Positions 1 through 12,586 are shown, counted from the first letter of the stretch. The stretch: 64,000 bases of DNA from Miscanthus floridulus (GCF_019320115.1 NC_089587.1:106379158-106443157); one strand, 5' to 3'. Notes: a model not told the origin generated them from the letters alone. Numbers and translations are program-made.

Positions 1-365
1 GTCGGCTCCACGTAGGAATATTCTTTTTATTCTTTGTTTACCTTTTATCCTTGAGGTTAGCCTAGATGTGCATCCACTATCCTTGATATACCATTTTTAC
101 CCCTATCATGAACTATTGGTTTACTTATGCAAGTATGTAATCTTGATCATGCTCATGCTAGACTCTGCATACCTTGCCCTCCTTTGGAAAAATATAAATA
201 GCAATACTCTGAATACTATAGGGTGAAATACTACAACGATAGATCCATACGCTTACGGATACTGTCTGTAATCTTTAAGGACTATTGTAGTTGGTGTTTC
301 TTAGCGGCGTTGCTAAGATTAACTCAATCTTAATAATGGTGTTAAGAAATACCAATAGGCATTTC
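1..365 (+). mobile_element. Athila-like LTR end and leader (partial)
   Basis: This AT-rich stretch has no supportable ORF. It lies directly upstream of the primer-binding-like sites and gag remnant of an Athila-like Ty3 element, so it probably holds the end of the 5' LTR and the untranslated leader. A TATA-like AAATATAAATAG lies near 189-200. It does not match the visible 3' LTR at 5570-6390, but that copy is cut by another element, so the two could be different ends of one LTR. The LTR boundary was not resolved. Confidence 0.4.
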
Positions 366-457
366 TAGCGCCATTGCCGGTGATGGACTTAAAACCTCCC
401 AACTTGGTGATTGCGCTAAGAAATGCCAACAAGCATTTCTAGCACCGTTGCTGGGGA
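302..457 (+). other. Three tRNA-Asp-like primer binding sites
   Basis: Three sequences related to TGGCGCCGTTGCCGGGGA, the complement of the plant tRNA-Asp 3' end used as primer by Athila-type elements, occur at 302-319 (six mismatches), 366-383 (three) and 440-457 (three). The second and third are each preceded by GCATTTC, so the site with its flank has been duplicated. The tRNA assignment rests on knowledge of tRNA-Asp; the repeats are seen directly. Which copy, if any, primed reverse transcription is unknown. Confidence 0.6.
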
Positions 458-583
458 GGGCATAGGTTGAAAAGAATCTAGCATAACATGAACAATGATC
501 ACATGCATGTAATGGTAGCCATAGTTTATGCAGGCTAATTCTTCTGCTTTTCTTCCTGTTGTGGAATGAAAACAAGATAGTGT

Positions 584-1981
584 ATGAGTGGTTTTGATCT
601 ACCAAACAATTACACCGATAATCTAGAGGCACTCCTAAGGAAGAATAGGTCTCGCACCGCTTCTTCTTCTGCTACTCCATTGGTAGTCAAACCAGTCACC
701 CCCGTACCATCCACTACTACTGCTATGGCCAAGTCACTCCGTGACTACTCCACCCCCACCCTTGCCAACGTGTCATTAGGCCCGCTGTCAACATGGGCAC
801 CAGAAACTTTGAGCTCCAGACTAGCCTGATTACAATGGTGCATGCAAGCTAGTTTTGTGGCTTGCCAAGCGAGGATGCAAGTGCACACTTGCAACACTTC
901 CTTGAACTGTGCGACACCATTGTCATCAAAGACGTCACACCAGCTAGCATCAGGCTCTATCTGTTTCCCTTCTCCCTTGTGGGGAAGGCGAAATAGTGGT
1001 TTTACTAGAGCAAGGGAGCTATCAACATGTGGGACAAATGTTCCGTGGCATTCCTCGTGAAATTTTTCCCCATGGGCAAAACCAATGCCCTAAGGGTGAA
1101 AATTTCAAACTTCCAGCAATCTTCACTTGAATCCATCCCTGAGGCGTGGGAAAGGCTCCAGGATTACATCCAGGCCTGCCCGCACCACGGAATGGAGGAC
1201 TGGCTCATGCTCCAGAACTTCTACAAAGGGCTCACACCCATGTCGAAGGGGCACGTTGATGCCGCTACTGGAGGAACATTCCTCTCCCTGACTGTCGATG
1301 GAGCTAAGGCTCTCATCGACAAAATGGTGGCTAATCAAAGCTAGGGGAGAGGAGCGCAAACAACAAATAGGCATGCATACCGTGAAGGAGACATATATTC
1401 TTGCCACAAAAATAGACTTATTGTTATCAAGACTAAATCAGAGGGCCCATGAGAAGGAAGCCATGAAGGCCACTATTTAGGCCACGGATTCACAAATGAC
1501 TTGTGAAGTCTGTGGTTTGGTTAGACATTCGGGGAACAACTGCCCCAAGACCCATGAAGAAGCATCATACATCAACAATGGGTTCCAATAAGGTAACAAT
1601 AATGGGTGGAACAACCAGTCTCGCCCACAACGAGGTAATTCAAACTTCAATTCAAATTACAATTCGAATCAACCATCCTTGAGAGACCTAGTATTAGGTC
1701 AAGCTAAAATAAATAAAAATCTCACTAAAAAGCTTTCATATAATGATAAAATGATTGAAAATATTAATTCAAAACTTGAAAATTTATCCTCCTCAGTGAA
1801 AAACTAAGTTTTAATAAAATGATCGAAACACAAATTACTCAAATTGATGCTGCTATACTTGTCAACCATTCAGGGAAAATCCTAGGGCAACCTGAGAATT
1901 CTCTCAAATTTGTTCATGCAGTTGTAGAGCAATGAAGGAGGAGAAGTCTTACCAATAGACTATAAATGTTGAGCCCTTGCC
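584..1981 (+). pseudogene. gag: Athila-type gag, degraded
   Basis: This is a remnant of a Ty3 capsid/nucleocapsid gene of the Athila lineage. It begins with MSGFDLPNNYTDNLEALLR, and the capsid core is best preserved at 1027-1344, with MWDKCSVAFLVKFFPMGKTN, PEAWERLQDYIQACPHHGM and LQNFYKGLTPMS. A CX2CX4HX4C zinc knuckle follows at 1502-1543, then an Asn-rich tail with NQPSLRDLVLGQAKINKNL around 1669-1725. The frame is broken by frameshifts between 829 and 1027 and by several stops (for example after the capsid core at 1342-1344 and before the zinc knuckle). No protease or reverse transcriptase follows, so the element is non-autonomous. The family call is confident; exact ends are not. Confidence 0.75.
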
Positions 1982-2675
1982 GAAGGTAAATCGGTAGTTA
2001 TCTTTTAAAATAAAAAAATCAAAATTTTAATTTTTTTAAAATTTAAAATTTGTTTCAAAATAAAATTTTCACAAAAATAAAATAAAAATCATTTTATGAT
2101 AGTATAGATTTTTATGTTTCATTTCTTATTTTTAAAATATTTTTGAAAATTCAAAATATAATAAAAGTTTTATGGAAAATCAAATTTGGGAGCAAGATTT
2201 TGAAACAGAGGAGAATACCAACGGTCTTGAGTTCAAAATGGACGTTGGGAGCTACTAGCCAAAGGGGGGCAGCAATGGGCCCACCATAGTGCAAGTGGCT
2301 ATTGGCCCTATGCCTTCGCCAATGGCTCCTAGCCATTGCCCTCTGCCTCCCTAGGCTGGTGCTTCACGTTATAAAAACCGAGAGCCTAGGGTTGAGGCTC
2401 TCCTCACCCTCAAACTCTCCATTTTCACTCCCTCTCACACTCTCTAGCTCCATCACTTGCAAAATATTTTCCACAAAGCTTGAGTGCAAGGAAACTCTGT
2501 AGAAAATTCTTACACTCATCACCACCAACCCAAGCTTGTGGGTTGTTTGATTTGTTTTCACTAATGTAACCCCGTTTGTGAGTTTTTGTTGTTGTCTTTT
2601 TCACCATGGGCAAGTTCGGGTGAAAGCTCACCGGTGCATTCAAGAAGGCCATAGGAGCTAGCTCAAGTCTCTCCC
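1982..2675 (+). other. AT-rich internal spacer of the Athila-like element
   Basis: This is a gene-poor stretch between the gag remnant and the second ORF, where the pol gene of an autonomous element would lie. 1995-2175 is almost pure A/T with runs of A and T. From 2230 the composition rises toward ordinary leader-like sequence. I see no protease, reverse transcriptase or integrase motif on either strand, so pol appears to have been replaced or deleted. Confidence 0.5.
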
Positions 2676-4107
2676 ATGGAAGTTCAAGTGTGCGCTACAC
2701 CAAGCCCGAAGAGAGCCCGATGCATGAAGAAAAAGAAACTAAGCCAACGGAAGAGTAACAGCAACCAATGGAGGAAGGTGACGATGATCCTCACCTTGAC
2801 TTGGAGGGAGATCGAGAGATGCAGGCGTACAACCACGCAAGGACCGCGAGTTTGTCCACATGCCGGTATACGACCCCGACATCCTCAAAAAGATAGGCAT
2901 GGACACCGAATTGACTAGCATTTGGAAGGCTGTAGGATGGGAGAAAGTTGCTCCCATTGACGAGCAAGGTTCTCGCATCCTAACCATTCAATTTCTATGC
3001 TCTTTAAAAGAAGTTGAGGGTGAGATTACTTTCCGTTTCTTTGAGAAGGAATATTATCTTACATGGAAAAATCTTGGCTCTCACTTAGGCTTCAATGCAA
3101 AATGCTCAATTGATCTAGATTATTCCCTTAGAGGTTTTAATCATCATGAATTTTGGAGAATAATTTTGGGTCAAAACATAGTTGGCAAGTTTCAACCTCA
3201 TAATATGAATATTCGTCATCCTACTTTGCGGTTCATGCATTGATGGATTGCCATGACTTTGTTCACTAGACAAGACATTCGTTTTGTTTACCATGCTAAA
3301 ATGCAACTGCTCTATGCCATGCTTAAAAAGACAAAAGTTGTTCCTATGACAGAAATGTTTAATCAGTGGTTAGAAACAATCAAGGCTTCCACTGCTATTG
3401 CTTGCACGTCCCTTATGACTTGTATTGCTGCCAGTATTGGTGCATTGGATGGACAAGATGTGACATACATCTCTACTCCATGCATCAAAATTGATGAGCA
3501 TTACTTGATGCAAGGGCACCATTTGAAATATGATGATGCAGGGAACCTTGTATTTTTCTTTCTAGGATATACAAATAAGATCCTGCTCCCTAACCCAAGA
3601 TTCTCTTTATATAAATCCTCATCACTCACCTTCAGTCTTGTCGAACAAGAGGAAGCACGCAGGAGTTCTATTTCTCATAGGTCAACAAGGAGCAAAGCTA
3701 GAGACGAAGCTGGCAGCTCTCAGTAGCCACCACCCACACCGACACCAACTATACCTCAGACGCACCATGCGGGATGGTTCCCAGCTATGCAGATGCCTGG
3801 GTTTCAGCCTGGCTGGGGATACTCCCCACACCCACATGAGGCTGGATGGTCGAGATGGGATGAGAGCCAGGCTCATTCCTCTAACTCAGAGGGGCTACCA
3901 CCACCCGTCCATCCACGACAATCTACTTCGGACCGTCGGGAGTTGGACGACATCAACACCTACCTTGGAGGGTTGGAACTCCGCACAGGTGAGATTCAAA
4001 ATACACTTAACAGTCACTTGTAGAGTACGATCTAGTGGCACCAACAGTAGTACCAATAGTTCGTGGACATCAACACGCTGCTGAGGCAACAACAGGAAGC
4101 GTAGGCG
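2676..4107 (+). pseudogene. Second Athila-type ORF (ATHILA ORF1-like), degraded
   Basis: The main frame runs from before the ATG at 2860 (MPVYDPDILKKIGMDTELTS) through 3726 and on to about 4107. It is interrupted by TGA at 3241-3243, TAG at 3724-3726 and further stops after 4020; the upstream part (2676-2859) is shifted in frame. The conserved look (FLCSLKEVEGEITFRFFEKE, then YYLTWKNLGSHLGF) resembles the ATHILA ORF1 / plant retrotransposon protein family often carried by non-autonomous Athila elements. The tail is rich in Pro, Gly, Trp and His (HAGWFPAMQMPGFQPGWGY). Function is unknown; a chromatin-targeting or capsid-accessory role has not been shown. Confidence 0.5.
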
Positions 4108-5557
4108 GCCTACTGGCGGTCCATGGGATACAATATCAAACCTTAGGCCTTGAGCTATCTTGGAGAAGGACCCCCGTAGAGGTATCTTGTATCTTTTATT
4201 TTCTGTATTTATTTATTTATTAGCATTTAAAAAAATATGAAAAATTCAAAAATACCAAAAAAATATGATAAAAATACAAAAAAATATTTATTCCACTATA
4301 ATATGTGTTAAAGGAATGTTTAGTTTCTCCTATGTTGAAATGATGAATAGTTGCTCTGTCTATCATTCATCTATGCCTAGGTTATAACTTAGTATTCCTC
4401 AAGATTTAAGTTTGTTGGCTAAAAATGTCTCATCCTAAAAACTTGAAAACTTGTGGGTTTGCAAATGCATGCTTCTTTTCTAAGTTGTTGCGAGTTATGA
4501 TATGGTACAAATGGAATTTACTATGACTTTGTTCTAAGAGAGACTTGACATTCGGAGTTTTTATTTTAAAAATGCTAAAATCAAAAGTTTCTCAATGATT
4601 ATGAATATCTACCAAGGCCATATGACATGTTATACATTCAAAACCTTAGTCATATGCCACTTGTTTGAGCATTGAGCTTTGTCAAATTGTTGTGACCCGT
4701 GTTGAGATTCTCGTCATGCACCTATGATCAAGACACACGTACACCCACAAATAAAATTGCTGACTCTTACATAGAGAGTTACGCACAACATGTTTCTTTC
4801 CGTCCACCAAATAATCACTCCGTCCACTTTATCATGTGTCTCTCTCTCAAAAAATTTCATGTGCCAAAAAGAAAGATATGGGCTATGCTTAAAAAAGAGA
4901 GAAAAGAAAAATGTCCATGCCAAAAGGCATGAGAGAAAAAAATGCATGCCAAAGAGCATGAAGAAAAGAAAAAGAAAGAAATAAAGATAGCACATACTTT
5001 CAAATAAAGGCATTCATCCAAAAAAAGAGAGAGTCATGATTTAAGGAGTACCAAAAATATTTAGAAACAGAAAGTTATAAAAAATTCCACACACTTGCAC
5101 GTCTTGATCAAAGTGTATGACTTGCATCTCCTTGAGGTCCGGTTTTTGACTTAGCAAAATATGTGATGCAAGTATGCCCCACTTTCATACCTACCCAAAA
5201 CTCCACTCAAAAGCCTTTAGTGGTAGGATATGAAAAGAAGGCAAAATTTCAAAATGCCTTTCGTTAGGTTTCATACACATTGAGCGCTCGAGAGAATCAT
5301 TTGAGGAACTTACTTTTGTTTTGCAAAATTCATAAAACCTCCAGATAGATGGTTAATTGAGGAATGAATGAATGCTGATTTTGTTATAATCGTTCTATCT
5401 TGTAGCCACCCAAGAACTTGGATAAAATGCCAACTTATTTGAATTGTGGAAGAATGCTTTGTTATAGACATTGGACTTATGAATTGTATCAGCATAGTAG
5501 CAACTCCTGAACGACAACCAAGTACTTAGCTATTTACTCGGGTTGAGCAAAGGTTAA
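4108..5557 (+). other. 3' untranslated region of the Athila-like element
   Basis: No supportable ORF. 4200-4300 is A/T-rich; 4880-5035 contains purine-rich, loosely repeated units of the form GCATGAGAAAAGAAAA. The stretch leads directly into a polypurine tract and LTR start, so it is read as the 3' untranslated part of the same element. Confidence 0.45.
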
Positions 5558-6390
5558 GCTTGGGGGATTTGTTGGCGGTCACTAACGACTAAATCCGACC
5601 GCCAATTAAAGTCCAAAACTGGAGAAATAGACATGCTTTTGACACATATGCCTTTACTATTGACTAGTTCCACTTATATTAGAGAAATCATGTTTTGCAG
5701 GTCACATATTCGAATACAAGTGGAAAACATACTAGAAGGCGCAAATAGAAGGTGTAAAGTAGAAAACCACCGTGGATAGGGTCTAGGCCCATCTAGGAAC
5801 CAACCAGGCGAAGGCGGTCATGAGGAAGGCCCACTAGTTCTGGGTGCACCCTAGGTGTGGCCGCACCCCCACCGCCTCCGTTCGGCCCCACTCTTCTACG
5901 ACGGTTGCAAGCAGCCATGCTATGGCTGTTTCCCGTGGTTACCAAAAATACCTACGCCAAACTGACCAAGAACTAGTATAAATAGGTGGGTAGTGCTCAC
6001 CTCACAACACACACATCATTTGGAGCTACATCTCACTACCCTACTCTTGTACTCTTTTAGCTTTAGTTCTTAGTAGTAATTGGAGCTAACAAAGCTACTT
6101 GGAGAGCTTGTCTCCGTGGAAGAAGAGCAAATTTGGTATGAATAATACTATGAAGAGTTCTTCCATATTCATGCTCTCATATCATTTATATAGTAGTGTG
6201 TCGACATAGAATTTTTGTCCCATGCCGAGGGCACACGAGCAACCGAAAGGGTCTACTTGATGGAGATGGAGATCCGCCTAGCTTCAGCATAGGGGTGGTC
6301 AATCCTACGCACTCCTCCCAAGACATGCCAGTCAATTTGACCCTGCAATTGACAAGGAGAGAAAGTTTATCAGTAATTTAGGGCGGAACA
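5558..6390 (+). mobile_element. Polypurine tract and truncated 3' LTR of the Athila-like element
   Basis: AAGCTTGGGGGA at about 5558-5568 is a polypurine tract, immediately followed by an LTR start, TGTTGGCGGTC, at 5570. A TATA-like AGTATAAATAGG lies near 5974. No ORF is supportable. The sequence runs to 6390, where the LTR of the minus-strand L1 element begins, so the 3' LTR is probably cut there. The LTR start is well supported by the tract; the right limit is inferred from the neighbour. Confidence 0.55.
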
Positions 6391-8000
6391 TGTCGGTGTT
6401 GTTAGATAGTCTCAAATGTGTGGCTCTGAGAGCCGATATGAAAGGAGATCGACTAAATAGTCGATTCTAGCATATTCATAAGAATAAATTAGTTAAAACT
6501 CATAGGGTTGTGTAAGAAGAATCGGTTATCGTTCAGGATTAATATCATTATCTAGATAAATATTGGTCAATGGCAATAAGATGTCAATAATAATTAGTTT
6601 ACGCTAAGCCAATGACTATAAGTAATCGAATCCCTTTTTTATATAAAAGAAACTGCTCATCATCATTTAACCATTTAATAAAGATAAATCTAATGAACAT
6701 ATTAGATCTCAGCTATCGCTGTAACTAGTGGGGCATGAGGCAGAATCATGCAGGCCATAGAAACAACAATAGACTCAGTGACCCTAACTTATTACTAATA
6801 TCAGTGGGGCATGAGGCAGAATCATGCAGGCCGTAATACAATAATAAGATCATGGGGCTAACACATCTTTCAACCTATCTCTACTTCAATGGTATCATGA
6901 CGTGAACTGTTCATGAAAGCACTTGATATCGACTAAAATAGTCGATTTAGGCATAGCGCATAGTTAAGGTCATGCCCTCTTAGGAACAGATCTACCAAAT
7001 AACGATCCCCACTCTATGGTGCTAATAGTGGGGTCCGAGGCAGAATCACACAGGAAATGATAACGGGCTATGGAACGGTTTTTGCTAACCAATAGATTTG
7101 CTCAAGATTAGACATGCCATAACCGCGCGCTATTCACAATTAAGATTGACATAGAACAGCCGATAAAACATAACTCATCGTTTAAAGTACAGATTAGATC
7201 TAATTTAGATTAACAAACGATGGGTTAAAAAGGATATAAGGCCGATCTAGATCAATCCCTTTCGGGCGAAGTGATATTGCTGTAATTAAATAAATAATGG
7301 AAGCAATAAGCAATATCAGTAACTTAATGAATCTATCCGAAGGAACGCCACCCTTAGATAGAGCCGATAACTTGACCTTAATCTAGATCGAGCAGTGCAG
7401 GTCGATCGGATCGATGCAGACATACTTGAACTAGACAAGAGTCGATAACTAACTTATACCAGAGTCATAGTGGAGGTCGATCAGATTGATGCAGCCGTAT
7501 GAACAGAGGTATAAGCCATGACAGTACTTACAGACAAGCAGTGGAGGTCAACCGGATCGATGTAGCCATACTTGCTGAAGAACTCACTGAAATCTACTCT
7601 ACTCCTACTCCTGAGGGGTGGCTGGAGCCAAAAAAAGTAAGTAACTTATATTGGATTAATTGTTTTTTTACAATAGCCGGGGTCCACTATTTATACCCAG
7701 AGCCTAAGCACGAATCCTACTCAAGTACGACTTGGTACAATCTTTGGTATGAAGAAAATATTCCTATCTTAAGATAACTTAGACCCTAATCTTTCCCCTT
7801 TTGTAGAGTCTGATATGTGTCTTCCTAACACTGGTCGTGGTCCGTTATCGTTATCTACTGACGTCACTTAAAGAGAGCCGATTCTAGTGTCGCACCTGAA
7901 CCGGCTGATATCGATCCTCATGCAACCGATTCCTTGATTGGCACAAACTTGAAAGTCTGCGAGTTCCCGCGTTCTTCTCCCAAATTTTGGTGTAAATACA
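6391..8000 (-). mobile_element. L1: 3' LTR of a minus-strand LTR retrotransposon
   Basis: Read on the minus strand this 1,610-bp block starts TGTATTTACACC at 8000 and ends AACACCGACA at 6391, giving TG...CA ends. Just outside it on the minus strand lies CCAAAATTGGGGGGCA (8001-8016), a polypurine tract, so this is the 3' LTR and the element points leftward. Inside are internal repeats: AGTGGGGCATGAGGCAGAAT at 6727 and 6803 with a variant at 7027, and a GGTCGATCGGATCGATGCAG-type motif at about 7400, 7473 and 7545, roughly 73 bp apart. The 5' LTR and gag-pol of L1 are not in the window. Confidence 0.65.
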
Positions 8001-8290
8001 TGCCCCCCAATTTTGGGATAAAATGGTTTTATTCAAAAATTCCAGTTTATTGGTTTACCATGCCACAACCGTTCTATCCGAGATGTACGCATAACTCCTG
8101 ACTTCCTAGCCCGAGTTTTATACAATAGCCCAATAGTGTCTCTTCTGACTCACTCAACCTTTTTGCTTTCTCCTTCTTTCTTGAACCAACTTCAACAGCT
8201 GATGCCATCACCGCCAAGGCTTCAAACCCTAGCAAATCCTTCGTTCGATCGATCCGTCATCCAAGCAGATTCAAACCCATTTTGGCTGCA

Positions 8291-11200
8291 ATGGAGACCA
8301 TTGACAACGTCCCTAAGGTATGCCTCCAAATCTCTACTCTCCAAGCATCGTCCGCTACTCCGTATTTCTTTCCTTCTCAAATTTATTTTGTCCGATTTCT
8401 AGGAAATGAGGAATGAAATCTTGATTCCATTAGCTATTACAACCAATGTCTATTTTCTTGGGCCTATGGGCGATCCTGATCCATCTAATTTCATCGGTCA
8501 AGAAACCAACCAAATCCCCTTCAAATAGTCTACAGTTGATTTGTCCTCTTGGAATACCAAAACTCCCTTCAGAAATTGGCCAAAGATGCCTAAGGGATGG
8601 AGAAATTAGTTTCGTAGGGTGTCCGAGACAAAGGGTGGAGATTGGGAACTTTATGATCTAAATCAATGCTTGATTCTTTCATTGTCTGGGATGGAGAGGA
8701 ACGACTCACTTCTGATTGTTGTATCTTATTTCTGGTCCAATGCCCTGAATGCTTTCATCTTTGGTCACGGCCCAATGACTATCACCCTGGCCGATGTTTA
8801 CATGTTGACCGGCCTCAGAATAACTAGATCAATGTTGCCTTATGAGTACTTGAGTGTTGGTTCCAAGAAGCTAGCCAAAATATCAGACTGTTCAGGATGG
8901 GTAGGCTACATTCTGAACCATATTAAAGATGGATCAGCTGTTAGCGAGAGGGAACATGTGGCTTTTTTGAATATGTGACTAGAAAGATTCGTCTTCTGTG
9001 GGTCATCTTGTGGACCAACTTATAATCATAAATTTATGGTAGAACATCTGGCAGCAGGTAAACGTATTCCCCTTGGAAAATGTCAGTTAGGAGCTGCTTC
9101 CATCTGATGCACCAGGTAGCTGCCCAATTGTTGAAGAATGAACCAGTACACACTATTAGTAGCCCTTGGTGGTTGATATAGTTATGGCAAAACCTGTATA
9201 TGCACAAAATTATAAGTTCTGATCTCAGAATCCTGAGCTTTCCTTCCTCCACCTTTGATGAGGAATACAAGGGTGAAGAAGGAAGAACCCGTCAGTGCAC
9301 GAGCTATGGTGAAGCTGCATCGGCCATAGTAATTGATGTCGACATTGGTCATCTCTTCAAAAAGTTTTCTAGAGGGTTCGATGCAGATGTTCTAACTTAG
9401 TTGCCCTATGATAATGATGAGAATGATGAGCTAATTTTCCCATTTAGATTTTGGTTTGAATCAGGCTATTCAAACAAAGTAGCGGCTGCAATCTTTAATT
9501 CTTTTGTCAAGCCCTGTGTTCTTCCAGCCGAATTTCATTGTGGTCATGGCAAAATGGCTACATGCTCCTTTATCCCAGGAAACCTTCCAACCTATGAGTT
9601 TTACAATCCGTCTTTCATGGCCCATCAGTTTGGCCTCAGCCAATTGCCTCCTCGACTCTTCTTTAAGGATATACTGAGGCCAAGGGAAGACATTAGCGAA
9701 GTACTGGAAGCCTCCAGAGTTTTTCAATTGGGATCACACCTTCCTTCCTTTTGCTTGCATGACTAGGTCAGAGTTAGCCTCTCTTCCACTCTTTTCAACT
9801 CTTGGTGGCAAGAATGGCACTCCCATCTTTTCTGTGGGCTGGTCCACCCTTTGTGCATAGCTTTGGATGGGGAATTCGCTTCTGACAGTGAGGTAATTTG
9901 CCATCTTCTTTCAAGAAAATTATTCGATGAATTCTTTTGCTAACTGTTTTAACCAATCCTTTTTAGGACGCTGAATTTGATCCTCCAAGCTTGGATAGGA
10001 AGGGGCATCCTATAAACTATCAACCACCATGTCCTGTTTTAAGAATGGGATCGGTTGCGCCTACACTGTTGAAAATAATGAAAACTCATGCTGCCCCCAC
10101 CATCGTAACATATCAGTCTTCAAAGCGCAAGGCAGCTCAAGGGACAACCTAGAAAACTACTACTGGGAAGAGACTCTGCCGAACGAGGCCATCAACTGCT
10201 CAGGTAAATAATTTATCTTCTTCTTGAAAATGTTATTCAACTGCTGATTCCGTTCTTTCACAGCTATCGAGCATTGCGTCCCAATCTGCTCTAGGTGTAG
10301 GACTGCTATCCTAGGCGTTTGACTCAGCACCATCTGGACCCCCATCGGCTAATCCTCAAGAGGAGCCGATTTCGGTTGAAATAACCAATGCTTCCATATC
10401 AACAGAAAATATGAGTTTTATCCTTGATGCTTGTCAGAGCATTTTCTTTGACTTCTTGATTTACTCAGTCTTTTACCCTTCATCTGACTTCTTAACATGC
10501 CATATACTTTCTGATGAAACACCTGCGCAAGATCAGGAGCCTGACAGTCCACTTAGCGATCCTATCAACATTAAAGGTGGTCTTATTGCCGTCGACACTC
10601 AAACTATCGATTCCATAGTTCGGCAAACAACTGATGGTAAGGAAGTTATTTGCTAAATTTATCTTTCTACAACAAACATGAACTAAAAATCTTCTGATGT
10701 TTGCAGATGTCAACATTGAGAGTCCAGATCTAATTCAACCAGACGTCGCTAGTGCATCATCAGTTGTTCCTCCTCTCCAGATAGAAACTTCAGAGAAGGT
10801 GTAGTATCTTCTTAACTATCCATTTCATTATGAACTGACTCAAACCTCCTAATTGAGATTTCCTTATACATAGGCACTAAATCTCCTAGCTCTGAGCTAT
10901 TCCTTTAATCTCAAGGAATATTTAGATGAAGATGAAGTTAGTACATCAACCACCTCTTTTAAGGAAGCTTTGTCAGAAGAGACTAGAAGTCGGCTAAGAG
11001 ATGTATTGCTAATGCTTGAGAAGAATATGGCCGATTTGGTCTAAGACACTGATTCAATGCAGAGAGTCCTCTTGGCCATCAAGAGTAATCCATCCCCAGC
11101 TCTCTCTAGAATCTTATCATCTTTGTCTATCTTTGAAGCTTAGGCCCTGAAGGTGGAAAAGGCTCAAAGGAACCTGTCCGATCATGAAACTTTACTGGCC

Positions 11201-11563
11201 AAGAGGAATTTCAACAAGCAAGAGGCTAAAGAGCTGACATAGTTGATTGATGATCTGAAGAATTCCTCCCATAGGACCGATCCTAAATTGTCCTGACTAG
11301 AGATCAAGCACGCAGAACTTGAGAGGGAGCTAGAAAACGTGAAGGCTACCATTGACCATCGCAAGTCCACTCTGGCTCGAATACCTAATGTCATCAAACA
11401 GAAGAAGCAAGAACTGCTGGCCAAGGTTAGAGAAGGCAGAGTCATCCGCAGTGGCCTTGAGGATATTCCTAGATCAGCCAAAGAAGATAAGCAACAGATT
11501 GCAGAAGCTGATGCTATTCGGCTAGAAGTACTGAATGCAATCCAGGATGCTCTAGCCTTGTAA
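8291..11563 (+). pseudogene. Antisense additional ORF of L1 with plant mobile domain, degraded
   Basis: This is a multi-exon gene on the strand opposite to its host element L1. Exon 1 is 8291-8317 (METIDNVPK, then GT), exon 2 starts at 8403 after AG and extends to 9892, and exon 3 starts at 9967. Exon 2 encodes a plant mobile domain (PF10536 type): FIFGHGPMTITLADVYMLTG, later LPPRLFFKDILRPREDI and a Trp-rich end. The last part (about 11160-11563) is Lys/Glu-rich and probably coiled coil, ending at TAA. Inactivating changes include TAG near 8527 and 8609, TGA after 8978, a frameshift near 9100, and TAG near 9180 and 9398. Such antisense ORFs near the 3' LTR are known in Tat-lineage Ty3 elements; their role is unknown. 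Confidence 0.65.
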
Positions 11564-12043
11564 TTTGCATGTTAACGTGTATCTTGTGTAGAATCGATCA
11601 TACTCTTCATCACTTAATCGTAATTCCTGTTACGGCTAAAGAGTTGATTTGAGACAACCGATCCTAGACTTCTAATCTTAATCCAGTTAAGTCTGAAAAC
11701 ACGGCCTTCATTAAGCGAACCCCTCGATCTTCTATCCTTAATCATCCAGCGTCGTATTCTCTTCAACATTGGTGAAGTGGCGCTTCGCTTTCTATTGATT
11801 ACGGTTGCCTTTTGCCCACCCCAAGGCGTCCGCCTCTTCGCTTCATGTCTTCAAATACCAGCCGATGGCTTTGGCCTCGAATACATCTCCACTCGCAACT
11901 GTTCCTTTGCTCTTCTTTGTCTGTTAAAACCCTATAGCGGTTTTCTTTCTCCCTTCCATAGATCCAATCATCCTTCATGGCTAGCGAGGACAACCGAGGC
12001 AAGTGTGCGGTGGAGGAGATCTCGGAGGAGAACATGCTGATGA
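11564..12043 (+). other. Spacer with a truncated ORF start
   Basis: This stretch follows the stop of the plant-mobile-domain gene. 11564-11976 has no supportable ORF. An ATG at 11977 opens MASEDNRGKCAVEEISEENM in a good context (CTTCATGG), after which the reading is cut at 12044 by a scrap of L1-type LTR. It may be the first codons of a second accessory ORF of the same element, but only about 22 residues remain, so no function can be given. Confidence 0.3.
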
Positions 12044-12167
12044 ACCAAATAACGATCCCCACTCCATGGTGCTAACAGTGGGGTGTGAGGTAGAATCACA
12101 CAGGCCATGATAACGGGCCATGGAATGGTTTTTGCTAACCAATAGATCTCTAGAGATCAGACATGCC
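12044..12167 (-). mobile_element. Scrap of L1-type LTR
   Basis: 12044-12167 matches 6994-7118 of the L1 LTR at roughly 88% by eye, sharing ACCAAATAACGATCCCCAC, the GAGG-AGAATCACACAGG block and TTTTTGCTAACCAATAGAT. The left edge is an abrupt join to unrelated sequence; the right edge is the insertion point of L2. In the L1 LTR the same sequence continues with ATAACCGCG after AGACATGCC, which gives the pre-insertion state of the L2 target. Confidence 0.75.
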
Positions 12168-12565
12168 TGTCGATGCGGGACCCACAGGATACCCCGCAAA
12201 GGAGAAAGAAGATCTAGTCCAACTAGGATTCTTTCCATGTAATCTTAGTAGTAGAACTATTAAGTAATCCTACCAGGAAATCTCATTGTAAACCGACTAG
12301 GACTCTGGCCTCCTGACTATATAAAGGAGGGCAGGGCTCCTGAGGCAGAGAGAGAACAATTGTATGACACAACACTTGACAATCAATCCAACGCAAAGGC
12401 TAAGGCTGACTGGACGTAAGGTTATTACTCGATCTACGATCGAGGGCCTGAACCAGGATAAATCGGCTGTCTCTTGCGTTAACCATCGAGTTTGGCATAC
12501 GCCAAATCCCGAACATACTGCCCCGGGTACCCCCATGGCAGGCTATCGGTGGTAAAACATCGACA
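12168..12565 (+). repeat. 5' LTR of L2
   Basis: This 398-bp LTR begins TGTCGATG and ends CATCGACA, a perfect 8-bp terminal inverted repeat. A TATA box, ACTATATAAAGG, lies at about 12316-12327, so transcription should start around 12350. The primer binding site follows two bases after the end. No matching second LTR occurs in the window. Confidence 0.85.
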
Positions 12566-12567
12566 GC

Positions 12568-12586
12568 TGGCGCGCCGGGTAGGGGC
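12568..12586 (+). other. Primer binding site of L2
   Basis: TGGCGCGCCGGGTAGGGGC starts two bases after the LTR end, the usual position for the tRNA primer site of an LTR retrotransposon. The leading TGG complements a tRNA CCA tail. I do not assign the tRNA species. Confidence 0.75.
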
